A DNA stretch of 64,000 nucleotides from Promicromonospora sp. Populi (GTDB lineage: Bacteria > Actinomycetota > Actinomycetes > Actinomycetales > Cellulomonadaceae). The notes beneath the pieces were generated by a model. The model worked only from the letters and a program-made list of their open reading frames with translations. It did no database searches and was not told where the DNA came from. How positions within the stretch are numbered: position 1 is the first letter of the stretch; each line of letters begins with the position of its first letter. Of the stretch, positions 34,935 through 43,680 are shown in pieces. Location: contig NZ_CP163528.1 in the NCBI RefSeq assembly GCF_041081105.1, forward strand, positions 5,084,001 through 5,148,000. Direction: 5' to 3'. Made by a program: the position numbers and the translations under genes.

Positions 34935-37214
34935 ATGGCAAGATCTTTCCTTGTGACCGACGAACCGATGACCGGGACCACCGGAACCGGCCCCGCCGTA
35001 CCGCCAGAGCTGGCCGAGCTGGCGGACGCCCACGGTGTGCAGCGCGAGTACACCGACCACGACGGCCGCGTGCAGCAGGTCAGCTCGTCGACGATCGTGG
35101 CGGTGCTCGAGGCGCTCGACGTCCCGTCGTCGACCCCCGGCGCCGTGGCCGCCAGCCTGGACCGGACCCGTGACGACGCCTGGCGCGCGATGCTGCCGCC
35201 GACGGTCGTGACCCGGGAGGGCACCGAGGTGCAGGTCCCGGTGCACGTGGCGGACGGCGCGGACGTCACCGCGTGGATCGAGCTCGAGGTGTCCGAGACG
35301 CCGGCCGTGCCCACCAGCGCCACACCCTGGCGCGTCACGGCGCCGCAGCCGACGGCCACGGGCTCGTTCGCCGTCGTCCGGCGCACCCGCGTGCCGCTGC
35401 GCCAGGCCGACGTCCCCACCGAGCCACGCACCGTGGACAGCCGCAAGGTCGGCCGGGCCACGTTCACCGTCCCCGACAACGTGCCGCTCGGCTGGCACAC
35501 GCTGCACGCCGAGTCCGGCGGGCAGACGGCCCAGGCCGTGCTCGTGGTCACGCCCCAGCGGCTGGAGCTCCGCAAGAAGATCACCCGCAAGCAGGCCTGG
35601 GGCTTCATGGTCCAGCTCTACTCGGTGCGGTCCCGGGACTCCTGGGGCATGGGCGACCTCGCCGACCTGGGGGACCTGGCCTGGCAGACGGCGCACAACG
35701 CCGGGGCCGACTTCGTGGCGGTCAATCCGCTGCACGCGACCGAGCCGGTGTCGCCGCTCACCCCGAGCCCCTACCTGCCCACCTCACGCCGCTTCATGTC
35801 GCCCCTGTACATCCGCGTCGAGGACATCCGCGAGACGGCGTACCTCTCGGCCGCGGACCGGTCCCTCGTGGAGTGGGCCGCGGAGCCGGTCCGGGAGCTG
35901 TCCGAGGACTCCGGCCCGATCGACCGCGACGCCATCTGGGAGGCCAAGAAGGCGGCCCTCGAGGTCGTCTACACCGCACAGCGCTCGGCGGCCCGGCAGA
36001 CGGCGTTCGACGAGTTTGTGCTCGCCCAGGGCAAGGGGCTCGTCGACTTCGCCACCTGGTGCGCCATCACCGAGCACCTCGACGGCCGGGACTGGCCCGC
36101 GGAGCTTGCCGACCCGGGCTCACAGGGCGTGCTGACGCTGCGCAACGCCCTGTCCGAGCGCGTCCAGTTCTACTGCTGGCTGCAGTGGGTAGCCGACGAG
36201 CAGCTGCACGCGGCGCACCGCTCCGGGCTCGACGCCGGCATGCGGCTGGGCCTGCTCAAGGACCTCGCCGTCGGCGTGTCCCCGGACGGCGCGGACGCAT
36301 GGGCGGACTCCGGCGTGCTCGCCCAGGGTGTGTCCGTCGGCGCCCCGCCGGACATGTACAACCAGCAGGGCCAGAACTGGTCCCAGCCGCCCTGGCACCC
36401 GCGGGCGCTCGCGAAGGCGGGCTACGCGCCCTACCGCGACATGCTCCGCACGGTGCTGCGGCACTGCGGCGGCCTGCGCATCGACCACGTGCTCGGGCTC
36501 TTCCGCCTGTGGTGGATCCCGGGCGGGGCGCGCGCGTCGGCCGGCGCGTACGTCACCTACGACCACGAGGCACTGATCGGCATCCTCTGCCTGGAGGCGC
36601 AGCGTGCCGGGGTGGCGATCATCGGCGAGGACCTGGGCACCTTCGAGCCCTGGATCCGCGACCACCTCGCCGAGCGCGGCATCCTGGGCACGTCGGTGCT
36701 GCTCTTCGAGCGGGACGATGCCGGTGCGCCGATCGAGCCGGAGGCGTACCGGGCGGCCGCGCTCGCCACCGTCACCACCCACGACCTGCCGCCCACCGCC
36801 GGGTACCTCGCGGGAGAGCACGTGGACCTGCGGGAGCGGCTCGGCCTGCTCACGGAGGACCCGACGATCCTGCGCGGGCGTGCGCGCGCGGAGCGCGAGT
36901 CGCTCGTCGAAGCACTGTCGCGCCGCGGTCTGACGACGTTCGCCCCGTCCGAGCGCGAGCTGGTCGAGGGCCTGCACCGCTACCTCAAGGACACACCGTC
37001 CGCGCTGGTCGGGGTGTACCTGACCGACGCCGTGGGCGAGCGGCGCGCGCAGAACCAGCCCGGCACGGACACCGAGTACCCGAACTGGAAGGTGCCCCTG
37101 GCGGACTCCGCGGGGACCGTGGTGCTGCTGGAGGACCTGTTCAGCAACGCCCGCCTGCGCTCGCTGGTGACGGTGATGAACGAGGAAGAACCGGAAGAGG
37201 CCCCTCCGAGCTGA
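34935..37214 (+). CDS. malQ: 4-alpha-glucanotransferase
   Basis: A 759-aa amylomaltase of GH77, the long actinobacterial form with an N-terminal beta domain (residues ~1-200). The catalytic part begins near WGFMVQLYSVRSRDSWGMGD. It includes DMYNQQGQNWSQPPWHP, the catalytic Asp in RIDHVLGLFRLWW, the acid/base Glu in IIGEDLGTFEPW and the late Asp in TTHDLPPTAGYLAGEHVD. It transfers alpha-1,4-glucan segments between maltodextrins in the cytosol. ATG 34935 is taken; GTG 34953 and ATG 34968 are alternatives. A hairpin overlaps its stop codon region. Confidence 0.95.
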   Translation: MARSFLVTDEPMTGTTGTGPAVPPELAELADAHGVQREYTDHDGRVQQVSSSTIVAVLEALDVPSSTPGAVAASLDRTRDDAWRAMLPPTVVTREGTEVQVPVHVADGADVTAWIELEVSETPAVPTSATPWRVTAPQPTATGSFAVVRRTRVPLRQADVPTEPRTVDSRKVGRATFTVPDNVPLGWHTLHAESGGQTAQAVLVVTPQRLELRKKITRKQAWGFMVQLYSVRSRDSWGMGDLADLGDLAWQTAHNAGADFVAVNPLHATEPVSPLTPSPYLPTSRRFMSPLYIRVEDIRETAYLSAADRSLVEWAAEPVRELSEDSGPIDRDAIWEAKKAALEVVYTAQRSAARQTAFDEFVLAQGKGLVDFATWCAITEHLDGRDWPAELADPGSQGVLTLRNALSERVQFYCWLQWVADEQLHAAHRSGLDAGMRLGLLKDLAVGVSPDGADAWADSGVLAQGVSVGAPPDMYNQQGQNWSQPPWHPRALAKAGYAPYRDMLRTVLRHCGGLRIDHVLGLFRLWWIPGGARASAGAYVTYDHEALIGILCLEAQRAGVAIIGEDLGTFEPWIRDHLAERGILGTSVLLFERDDAGAPIEPEAYRAAALATVTTHDLPPTAGYLAGEHVDLRERLGLLTEDPTILRGRARAERESLVEALSRRGLTTFAPSERELVEGLHRYLKDTPSALVGVYLTDAVGERRAQNQPGTDTEYPNWKVPLADSAGTVVLLEDLFSNARLRSLVTVMNEEEPEEAPPS

Positions 37215-37249
37215 GCCGGTTGGTTGCCCCGCAACCAACCGGCGCTCAG
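37211..37249. terminator. Bidirectional hairpin terminator between malQ and the membrane protein
   Basis: CCGGTTGGTTG at 37216-37226 pairs with CAACCAACCGG at 37232-37242 around a 5-nt loop, and CTGAG/CTCAG outside lengthen the stem with a 2-nt bulge. It overlaps the ends of two convergent genes (malQ stop at 37214, opposite stop at 37246-37248), as expected for a shared terminator. Confidence 0.7.
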
Positions 37250-38282
37250 GCCTCGCCGATGCCCGCCTTGGCGATCGAGAAGCCGGTGCTCGTCGAGTCG
37301 GCGACGCACTTCATGCCCGACTGCGCACTGAGGCACGTGAAGCCGTAGGCCTTCGTCTGCTCGCCGTAGTCCAGGATCGTCACGTCACCGCTCGCCGCCT
37401 CGGGCAGCTCGTTCTCCGGGATGCACGGCTGCGTCACGTTGCCGCTCGGGTCCACCTTCGCCACGTAGCCGGACGCGCCGCCGCACGAGGCGTCGGGGCC
37501 GGCGGCTGGTTGAGCTGCGCGATGCCGCACGTGGCGGCGTCCGCGGAGACCGTGCACGTGATGTTGAGCGACGGCGCGGCGAACACCTCGACGTCGTCCC
37601 CGCCGGCGGTCTCCAGGCCCGTCTCGGCCGACGGTTCAGCGGACTGCCCGGCGGTCGCGTCGGTGTTGCCCGTCTGCGTGTCGTCCGGCGCCCTGAAGAG
37701 GCTCACGGCGAACACGATCGCGGCCACCACGAGCAGCACGTCCAGCACGATGAACGCGATCCAGCCCGGGCTGAGCTTCCGACGCTCGTTCCCCGGCTCG
37801 GGCGGGTAGCCACCGCTCTGCGCGGCGTAGACCGGCTGGCCGTACTGGTCGTAGCCCTGCGGCTGGTAACCCTGGGGCTGGTAACCCTGCGGTTGATAGC
37901 CCTGCGGCTGGTAGCCCTGCGGGGGGTACTGGCCCTGCTGGGGCTGGGGCGGCGCGTAACCGGGCTGCGGCTGGGCATAACCCTGCTGGTACTGCTCGGG
38001 GTAGTACTGCTGCTGTTGTGTTCCCTGGTCCCCGCCGCCCTTGTGCACGGACTGGACCACGGGAGCACCCGGCGCGGCGGGCGCGGGTGTGACGGCCTGC
38101 GAGAACTGGCTCGCGGGCGAGATGGCCGGCGGCTTGCGAGTCGCGGCGGAAACACGCTGCACCGGTGCCTGCTGGGCAGGTGTAGGTGCAGTGGGCGGGT
38201 GCTGCTCCTGGGACGGGGCACCCAGCTCCTCGTCAGGGCCTCCGCCTGGCGGCGGTGGAGGCGGCGGCACTGTGCCGGACAT
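37246..38282 (-). pseudogene. Pro/Gln-rich single-pass membrane protein, frameshifted
   Basis: From ATG 38282 the protein opens MSGTVPPPPPPPGGG, runs through a Pro/Gln/Tyr-rich cytoplasmic region with five PQGYQ repeats, crosses the membrane with WIAFIVLDVLLVVAAIVFAV, and continues as an external Cys-containing domain (LNITCTVSADAATCGIAQLN). It then shifts frame near 37500. The other frame continues naturally as GPDASCGGASGYVAKVDPSG and ends at 37246. Restoring one base to the two Cs at 37499-37500 (plus strand) gives LNQPPGPDASCGG. As written, the first frame ends out of register at 37434. Such proteins are common near the actinobacterial envelope; the function is unknown. A sequencing error is a good alternative to a true break. 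Confidence 0.75.
37851..37925. repeat. Five 15-bp tandem repeats encoding PQGYQ
   Basis: Five imperfect copies of a 15-bp unit (type GTAGCCCTGCGGCTG on the plus strand) lie at 37851-37925, within the Pro/Gln-rich region of the membrane protein gene. They encode PQGYQ on the minus strand. The copy number is likely to vary by slippage. Confidence 0.85.
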
Positions 38283-38491
38283 CGGGCTACTCCCTCAGGT
38301 CAAATCGGTCGGTCGGGCGACCGCGGTCGATCGTACACAAAGGCGTTACTCGCTGTTACTCCTGCGTGGCATGATCGACGAGTCGTCGCAGGTAGTTCAC
38401 AGACCGGACGTCAACCCAACCGAAAACGTGCGCCGATCGGCCGCGTGGGACGCCATCAGCGCCCCTTGAGAAGAACAGACGTGGAGGGCCC

Positions 38492-41032
38492 GTGCCCGGA
38501 GAGAACCTGACCCGCGCCGAGGCGGTCGAACGAGCCGGCGTGGTATCGGTCGAGTCGTACGAGATCGCCCTGGACCTGACCACCGGTCCGGAGACTTTCG
38601 CCTCGGCCACGACGGTGCACTTCACCGCCACGGAAGGCGCCTCGACGTTTGTCGACCTGGTCGCCCCGTCGGTGCGGTCCGTGGTGCTGAACGGCCGTGC
38701 GCTGGACCCGTCGGCAGTGTTCGCCGACTCCCGCATCACCCTGGATTCGCTGGCCGCCGAGAACGAGCTCGTCGTCGTCGCCGACTGCGGGTACACCAAC
38801 ACGGGCGAGGGCCTGCACCGCTTCGTGGACCCGGTGGACGGCGAGGTGTACCTCTACACGCAGTTCGAGGTGCCCGACGCGCGCCGGGTGTTCGCCGCCT
38901 TCGAGCAGCCGGACCTCAAGGCCACGTTCCAGTTCACGATTACCGCGCCCGCCGCGTGGGAGGTCGTCAGCAACGAGCCGACGCCGGAGCCGGTACCCGC
39001 TGGCGACGTCGCCACCTGGACGTTCGAGCCCACCGGCCGCATCTCGACCTACATCACGGCGCTCGTGGCCGGCCCCTACGCGGTGGTCCGTTCGTCGCTG
39101 ACGTCGTCGGACGGCCGGGAGATCCCGCTCGGCGCGTTCTGCCGCAAGTCGCTCTCGGAGCACTTCGACGCGGACTACATCTTCGAGAAGACCCGCCAGG
39201 GCTTCGAGTTCTACGAGTCCACGTTCGGCGTGCCGTACCCGTTCACCAAGTACGACCAGCTCTTTGTGCCCGAGTACAACATGGGCGCCATGGAGAACGC
39301 GGGCTGCGTGACGTTCACGGAGACGTACGTGTTCCGGTCCAAGGTGACCGACGCCGTGCGCGAGCGCCGCGTCGTGACGATCCTGCACGAGCTGGCGCAC
39401 ATGTGGTTCGGCGACCTGGTCACCATGAAGTGGTGGAACGACCTGTGGCTCAACGAGTCGTTCGCGGAGTACGCCTCCACGCTCGCCACGGCCGAGGCCA
39501 CGGAGTGGGAAGCTGCCTGGACCACGTTCTCCGCGATGGAGAAGTCCTGGGCCTACCGGCAGGACCAGCTGCCCTCCACGCACCCGATCGTCGCGGAGAT
39601 CAAGGACCTCGAGGACGTCCAGGTCAACTTCGACGGCATCACCTACGCCAAGGGCGCGTCGGTGCTCAAGCAGCTCGTGGCCTGGGTGGGGCGTGAGGCG
39701 TTCGTCGCGGGTGTGTCCGCGTACTTCGGCAAGCACGCGTGGGGCAACACCGAGCTGCCCGACCTGCTGACCGAGCTCGAGGCCACCAGCGGCCGCGACC
39801 TCAAGGCCTGGTCGAGCCTCTGGCTGGAGACCGCCGGCGTGAACACGCTGCGCCCGGTGATCGAGACGGACAGCCACGGCCGCATCATGTCGTTCGTCGT
39901 CGAGCAGACGGCGCCCGCCGAGTGGCCCACCATCCGCCCGCACCGCCTCGGCATCGGTTTTTACAGCCTGTCCGACGACGGTGAGCTCGTGCGGACCCGC
40001 TTCGTCGAGGTCGACGTCGACGGCCCCCGCACGGACGTGAAGGAGCTCGTCGAGCTCGACCGCCCGGCGCTGGTGCTGCTCAACGACGAGGACCTCGCGT
40101 ACGCGAAGATCCGGCTCGACGCCGCGTCGCTGCGCGTCGCCCTGCAGCACCTGGCCGACATCGCGGACCCGCTGGCCCGCTCCCTGGTCTGGGGCTCGGT
40201 CTGGGACGCGGTGCGCGACGGCGAGGTCCCGGCCTCCGAGTACGTGCGCCTCGTGCTCGGCGGCATCGCCCGCGAGACCGAGTCGACGACGCTGCGCACC
40301 ACGCTCAACCAGATGATGCTGGCGGCCAAGCAGTACGTGGCGCCGTCGGACCGTGCGGAGACCCTCGCTGAGGTCGGCGACACGCTCTGGGCCCTCGTGG
40401 GCGACGCCGAAGCGGGCTCGGACACGCAGTTCCAGCTCGTGAAGTTCTTCGCGCACGTGGCGTCCACGCCGGCGCACATCGCGACGCTGTCGGGCCTGCT
40501 GGACGGCTCGATCCCGCTCGACGGGCTGACCCTCGACACCGACCTCCGCTGGGAGCTCCTGGAGGGCCTGGTGCTCAACGGCGCCGCTGGTGACTCGGAG
40601 ATCGACGAGATGCTTGCAGCCGACAACACCGCCACGGGCCGCCAGGCGGCCGCCCGCGCGCGCGCCGCGAAGCCGACGGCCGAGGGCAAGCTGGCTGCGC
40701 TGTCGTCGGTGGTGGCCGCCGACGTGCCGAACGCGATCATCCGGAACACCGGCCTCGGGTTCCTGCACGTGAACGATCCGGCCGCGCTGGCCGACGTCGT
40801 GCAGCCGTACCTGGATGCCGTGCTCAAGGTGTGGAACGAGCGGTCGTACCACATCGCGGAGGAGATCATCGAGGGCTTCTACCCGGCGCCCCTGGCGTCG
40901 GCGGAGCTCCGCGACGCGACGACGGCGTGGCTGGAGTCGAACGCCGACGCGCCCCCGGCGCTGCGCCGCCTCATGGTGGAGGCCCGAGCGGGCACGACCC
41001 GAGCCCTGAAGGCCCAGTCGGTAGACGCCTGA
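38492..41032 (+). CDS. pepN: Aminopeptidase N (M1 metallopeptidase)
   Basis: An 846-aa gluzincin aminopeptidase. The exopeptidase motif GAMEN lies in MGAMENAGCVTF (near residue 267) and the zinc site is HELAHMWFGDLV followed by NESFAEY 18 residues after it (near 303-325). The final ~350 residues form the ERAP1-like C-terminal helical domain (LAADNTATGRQAAARARAA and similar). No signal peptide, so it acts on cytosolic peptides. The GTG start at 38492 gives MPGENLTRAEA, the usual N-terminus. It converges on the M13 peptidase gene, with a very long hairpin between them. Confidence 0.96.
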   Translation: MPGENLTRAEAVERAGVVSVESYEIALDLTTGPETFASATTVHFTATEGASTFVDLVAPSVRSVVLNGRALDPSAVFADSRITLDSLAAENELVVVADCGYTNTGEGLHRFVDPVDGEVYLYTQFEVPDARRVFAAFEQPDLKATFQFTITAPAAWEVVSNEPTPEPVPAGDVATWTFEPTGRISTYITALVAGPYAVVRSSLTSSDGREIPLGAFCRKSLSEHFDADYIFEKTRQGFEFYESTFGVPYPFTKYDQLFVPEYNMGAMENAGCVTFTETYVFRSKVTDAVRERRVVTILHELAHMWFGDLVTMKWWNDLWLNESFAEYASTLATAEATEWEAAWTTFSAMEKSWAYRQDQLPSTHPIVAEIKDLEDVQVNFDGITYAKGASVLKQLVAWVGREAFVAGVSAYFGKHAWGNTELPDLLTELEATSGRDLKAWSSLWLETAGVNTLRPVIETDSHGRIMSFVVEQTAPAEWPTIRPHRLGIGFYSLSDDGELVRTRFVEVDVDGPRTDVKELVELDRPALVLLNDEDLAYAKIRLDAASLRVALQHLADIADPLARSLVWGSVWDAVRDGEVPASEYVRLVLGGIARETESTTLRTTLNQMMLAAKQYVAPSDRAETLAEVGDTLWALVGDAEAGSDTQFQLVKFFAHVASTPAHIATLSGLLDGSIPLDGLTLDTDLRWELLEGLVLNGAAGDSEIDEMLAADNTATGRQAAARARAAKPTAEGKLAALSSVVAADVPNAIIRNTGLGFLHVNDPAALADVVQPYLDAVLKVWNERSYHIAEEIIEGFYPAPLASAELRDATTAWLESNADAPPALRRLMVEARAGTTRALKAQSVDA

Positions 41033-41051
41033 CCGGCTGGCCGGACCCACG

Positions 41052-41123
41052 CTCATCTTCGAGTCCCGGGTTTCTTCGCTTTGAGACAGTCCAAAGCGAA
41101 GAAACCCGGGACTCAAAGGTGAG
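41052..41123. terminator. Exceptionally long hairpin between convergent pepN and M13 peptidase genes
   Basis: A 23-bp perfect inverted repeat pairs 41061-41083 (starting GAGTCCCGGG) with 41092-41114 (ending CCCGGGACTC) around an 8-nt loop. The pairing continues outward to 41052 and 41123 with one G-U wobble and one mismatch, making a stem of about 32 bp. It sits between two stop codons and probably terminates both transcripts. Confidence 0.8.
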
Positions 41124-41129
41124 GGGCGA

Positions 41130-43157
41130 CTACCAGATGCGGACGCGGTCCTCCTTCGGGAGGTACAGGGCGTCGCCCGGCTGGACGTTGTACGTCGTGT
41201 AGAACTCGTCCACGTTGCGCACCACGCCGTTGCAGCGGAACTCGTTGGGGGAGTGCGGGTCCGTCGCGAGCCGGCGGAGCACCTCCTCGTCGCGGCCCTT
41301 GGACTGCCACACCTGCGCCCAGCCGAGGAAGATCCGCTCCTGGGCCGTGAGCCCGTCCACGACCGGTGCCTCGTCCAGGGGCTTGCCGAGCGCGATCCGG
41401 TACGCCCGGATCGCGATCGAGAGCCCGCCGAGGTCGCCGATGTTCTCGCCGATCGTCAGACCGCCGTTGACGTGCGCATCGGCGCTGCCCTCGGCCTCGG
41501 CTGAGTCCGAGCCCTTGGCGGCCTCAGACGCAGCCGGAAGCTGTGCCGGCCGGAACTCGTCGTACTGCGCGATCAGCGCGCTGGTCCGCTTCTCGAACTC
41601 GGTGCGGTCGGCGTCGGTCCACCAGTCCTCGAGGCGGCCGTCGCCGTCGTACTTGGAGCCCTGGTCGTCGAACCCGTGCCCGATCTCGTGCCCGATGACA
41701 CCGCCGATCCCGCCGAAGTTCACGGCGTCGTCGGCCTCGGGGTCGAAGAACGGCGGCTGCAGGATCGCCGCGGGGAACACGATCTCGTTCATGCCCGGGT
41801 TGTAGTAGGCGTTGACCGTCTGCGGCGTCATGAACCACTCGTCGCGGTCCAGGGGCTTGCCGATCTTCGCCAGCTCGTAGTCCTGGTCGAACGCGTTGGA
41901 CCGCCGGACGTTGCCCACCAGGTCGGCCGCGTCCACGGTGAGCCCGGAGTAGTCGCGCCACCGCACCGGGTAGCCCACCTTGGGGGTGAACTTCTCCAGC
42001 TTGGCCAGGGCCTTGGCCTTGGTCTCGTCGGTCATCCAGTCGAGGCCCTCGATGGACTCGCGGTAGGCCGCCACGAGGGCGTCCACGAGACGGTCCATCT
42101 TGGCCTTGTTCGACGGCGGGAAGTGCCGGGTCACGTACTCCGCACCCACCGCCTCGCCGAGCCCACCCTCCACGAGCGCGACGGCACGCTTCCAGCGCTC
42201 GCGTACCTCCTGCGCGCCGGTCAGCGCGCGGCCGTAGAAGTCGAAGTTGGCCTCGACGATCTCGTCGTCAAGGTACGGCGCTCGCGCGCTGACCACGTGG
42301 TACGTCATCCAGAGCTGCCAGTCGAGCAGCGGCAGCTCGTTCCACAGGGCGGCGAAGCCGGTCGCGAAGTCGGGCTCGCGCACGACCAGCTCGTCGAACG
42401 CGCCGCTGGGCACTCCCAGGGCTTCGGCCCAGGACACCCAGTCGAAGCCCGGCGCGGCGGCGACGAGGTCGGCGAGCGTCGTCGGGTTGTAGGTCAGCGT
42501 GGCGTCCCGGTCGCGCACCACGTCCCAGTGGTGGGCGGCGAGCTGCTTCTCGACCTCGTAGACGCGGGCCGCGGCGTCGTCGGGCGAGATGCCCCACGTC
42601 TCCTGGACCTGGGCGAAGCCCAGCATCCTCGCCACGTGCGGCACGTACTTCTTGCGTAGCGGGGCGTACTGCTCCTCGCGGTAGTACGCCTCGTCGGGCA
42701 GGCCGAGCCCGGACTGCCGCAGGTAGACGACGTACTTCTCCGGGTCGGCGGCGTCGTTGTCCACCCAGAAGCGCAGGCCCGCCGCTCCGCCCGTGCGCTG
42801 CAGCGCCCCCAGCGCGCGGGTCAGGGCTGCGGCGTCGCCGGCGTCCCGGATCAGCGCAAAGTCCTCGTCCAGGGGGGTCGTGCCGAGCGCGGCGATGCGC
42901 TCGGTGTCCATGAAGCTGGCGTAGAGGTCACCGATCGTGGAACCGGTCGGCGCGTCCTGGATGATCTCCCGGACGTGCACCTCCGCCTTGTCGTAGAGGT
43001 CACGGAACGCGCCGTCCATGGCACGGTCCGCGGGAATCTCGTGGGTGTCGATCCATCGCCCGTTGACGTGGCGGTACAGATCGTCCTGAGGCCGGGTTGC
43101 GGGATCGAGTGCGTCGAGGTTAATCCCCGACGTGAGTTCCGTGGCGTCGGTGGTCAT
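41130..43157 (-). CDS. pepO: M13 family metallopeptidase (neprilysin/PepO type)
   Basis: A 675-aa zinc endopeptidase. The zinc motif is GHEIGHGFDDQGSKYDGDGR (HExxH), with the third ligand in GENIGDLGGLSIA (ExxxD) about 55 residues later. AYYNPGMNEIVFPAAILQPP and the C-terminal VDEFYTTYNVQPGDALYLP are strongly conserved family blocks. No signal peptide is seen, so like other actinobacterial M13 enzymes it may be cytosolic. ATG 43157 gives MTTDATELTSGINLDALDPA, a typical start; an upstream in-frame extension to 43190 is not. Confidence 0.95.
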   Translation of the reverse strand: MTTDATELTSGINLDALDPATRPQDDLYRHVNGRWIDTHEIPADRAMDGAFRDLYDKAEVHVREIIQDAPTGSTIGDLYASFMDTERIAALGTTPLDEDFALIRDAGDAAALTRALGALQRTGGAAGLRFWVDNDAADPEKYVVYLRQSGLGLPDEAYYREEQYAPLRKKYVPHVARMLGFAQVQETWGISPDDAAARVYEVEKQLAAHHWDVVRDRDATLTYNPTTLADLVAAAPGFDWVSWAEALGVPSGAFDELVVREPDFATGFAALWNELPLLDWQLWMTYHVVSARAPYLDDEIVEANFDFYGRALTGAQEVRERWKRAVALVEGGLGEAVGAEYVTRHFPPSNKAKMDRLVDALVAAYRESIEGLDWMTDETKAKALAKLEKFTPKVGYPVRWRDYSGLTVDAADLVGNVRRSNAFDQDYELAKIGKPLDRDEWFMTPQTVNAYYNPGMNEIVFPAAILQPPFFDPEADDAVNFGGIGGVIGHEIGHGFDDQGSKYDGDGRLEDWWTDADRTEFEKRTSALIAQYDEFRPAQLPAASEAAKGSDSAEAEGSADAHVNGGLTIGENIGDLGGLSIAIRAYRIALGKPLDEAPVVDGLTAQERIFLGWAQVWQSKGRDEEVLRRLATDPHSPNEFRCNGVVRNVDEFYTTYNVQPGDALYLPKEDRVRIW

Positions 43158-43222
43158 GGCGTCAGCGTACGCAACGCGCGGGGTGCACATGGGGAACGGT
43201 GTGCATGGGGAACAATGAGGCC

Positions 43223-43675
43223 ATGCGCCTGCACATCGCCGCCGACCACGCCGGGTACGACCTCAAGCAGCACCTGGTGCAGCACCTCACCACAGCCGGG
43301 CACGAGGTGACCGACCACGGGGCTCACGAGCTCGACCCGCAGGACGACTATCCCGCCTTCTGCATCTCCGCCGGCGAGGCCGTCGTCTCCGAGCCGGGTT
43401 CGCTCGGCATAGTGATCGGCGGCTCCGGCAACGGGGAGCAGATCGCCGCGAACAAGGTCACCGGGGTCCGGGCCGTGCTCGCCTGGTCGCTGGAGACCGC
43501 CCGGCTGGGCCGCCAGCACAACGACGCGAACGTGATCGCCGTCGGCGGGCGGATGCACTCGGTGGAGGAGGCGACGTCGTTCGTCGAGGCCTTCGTGGCC
43601 GAGCCGTTCAGCGGTGACGAGCGGCACCAGCGCCGCATCGACCAGCTTGCCGACTACGAGAGCAAGCGTGCCTGA
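43223..43675 (+). CDS. rpiB: Ribose-5-phosphate isomerase B
   Basis: A 150-aa RpiB/LacAB isomerase interconverting ribulose 5-phosphate and ribose 5-phosphate in the pentose phosphate pathway. It starts MRLHIAADHAGYDLK, contains GGSGNGEQIAANKVTGVRAV and ends with RRIDQLADYE. The catalytic position after GGSGNG is Glu, as in the actinobacterial form, not the Cys of the E. coli type. ATG 43223 matches the family start. It is followed 5 bp later by the DNA glycosylase gene, so the two are probably co-transcribed. Confidence 0.95.
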   Translation: MRLHIAADHAGYDLKQHLVQHLTTAGHEVTDHGAHELDPQDDYPAFCISAGEAVVSEPGSLGIVIGGSGNGEQIAANKVTGVRAVLAWSLETARLGRQHNDANVIAVGGRMHSVEEATSFVEAFVAEPFSGDERHQRRIDQLADYESKRA

Positions 43676-43680
43676 CGCGC

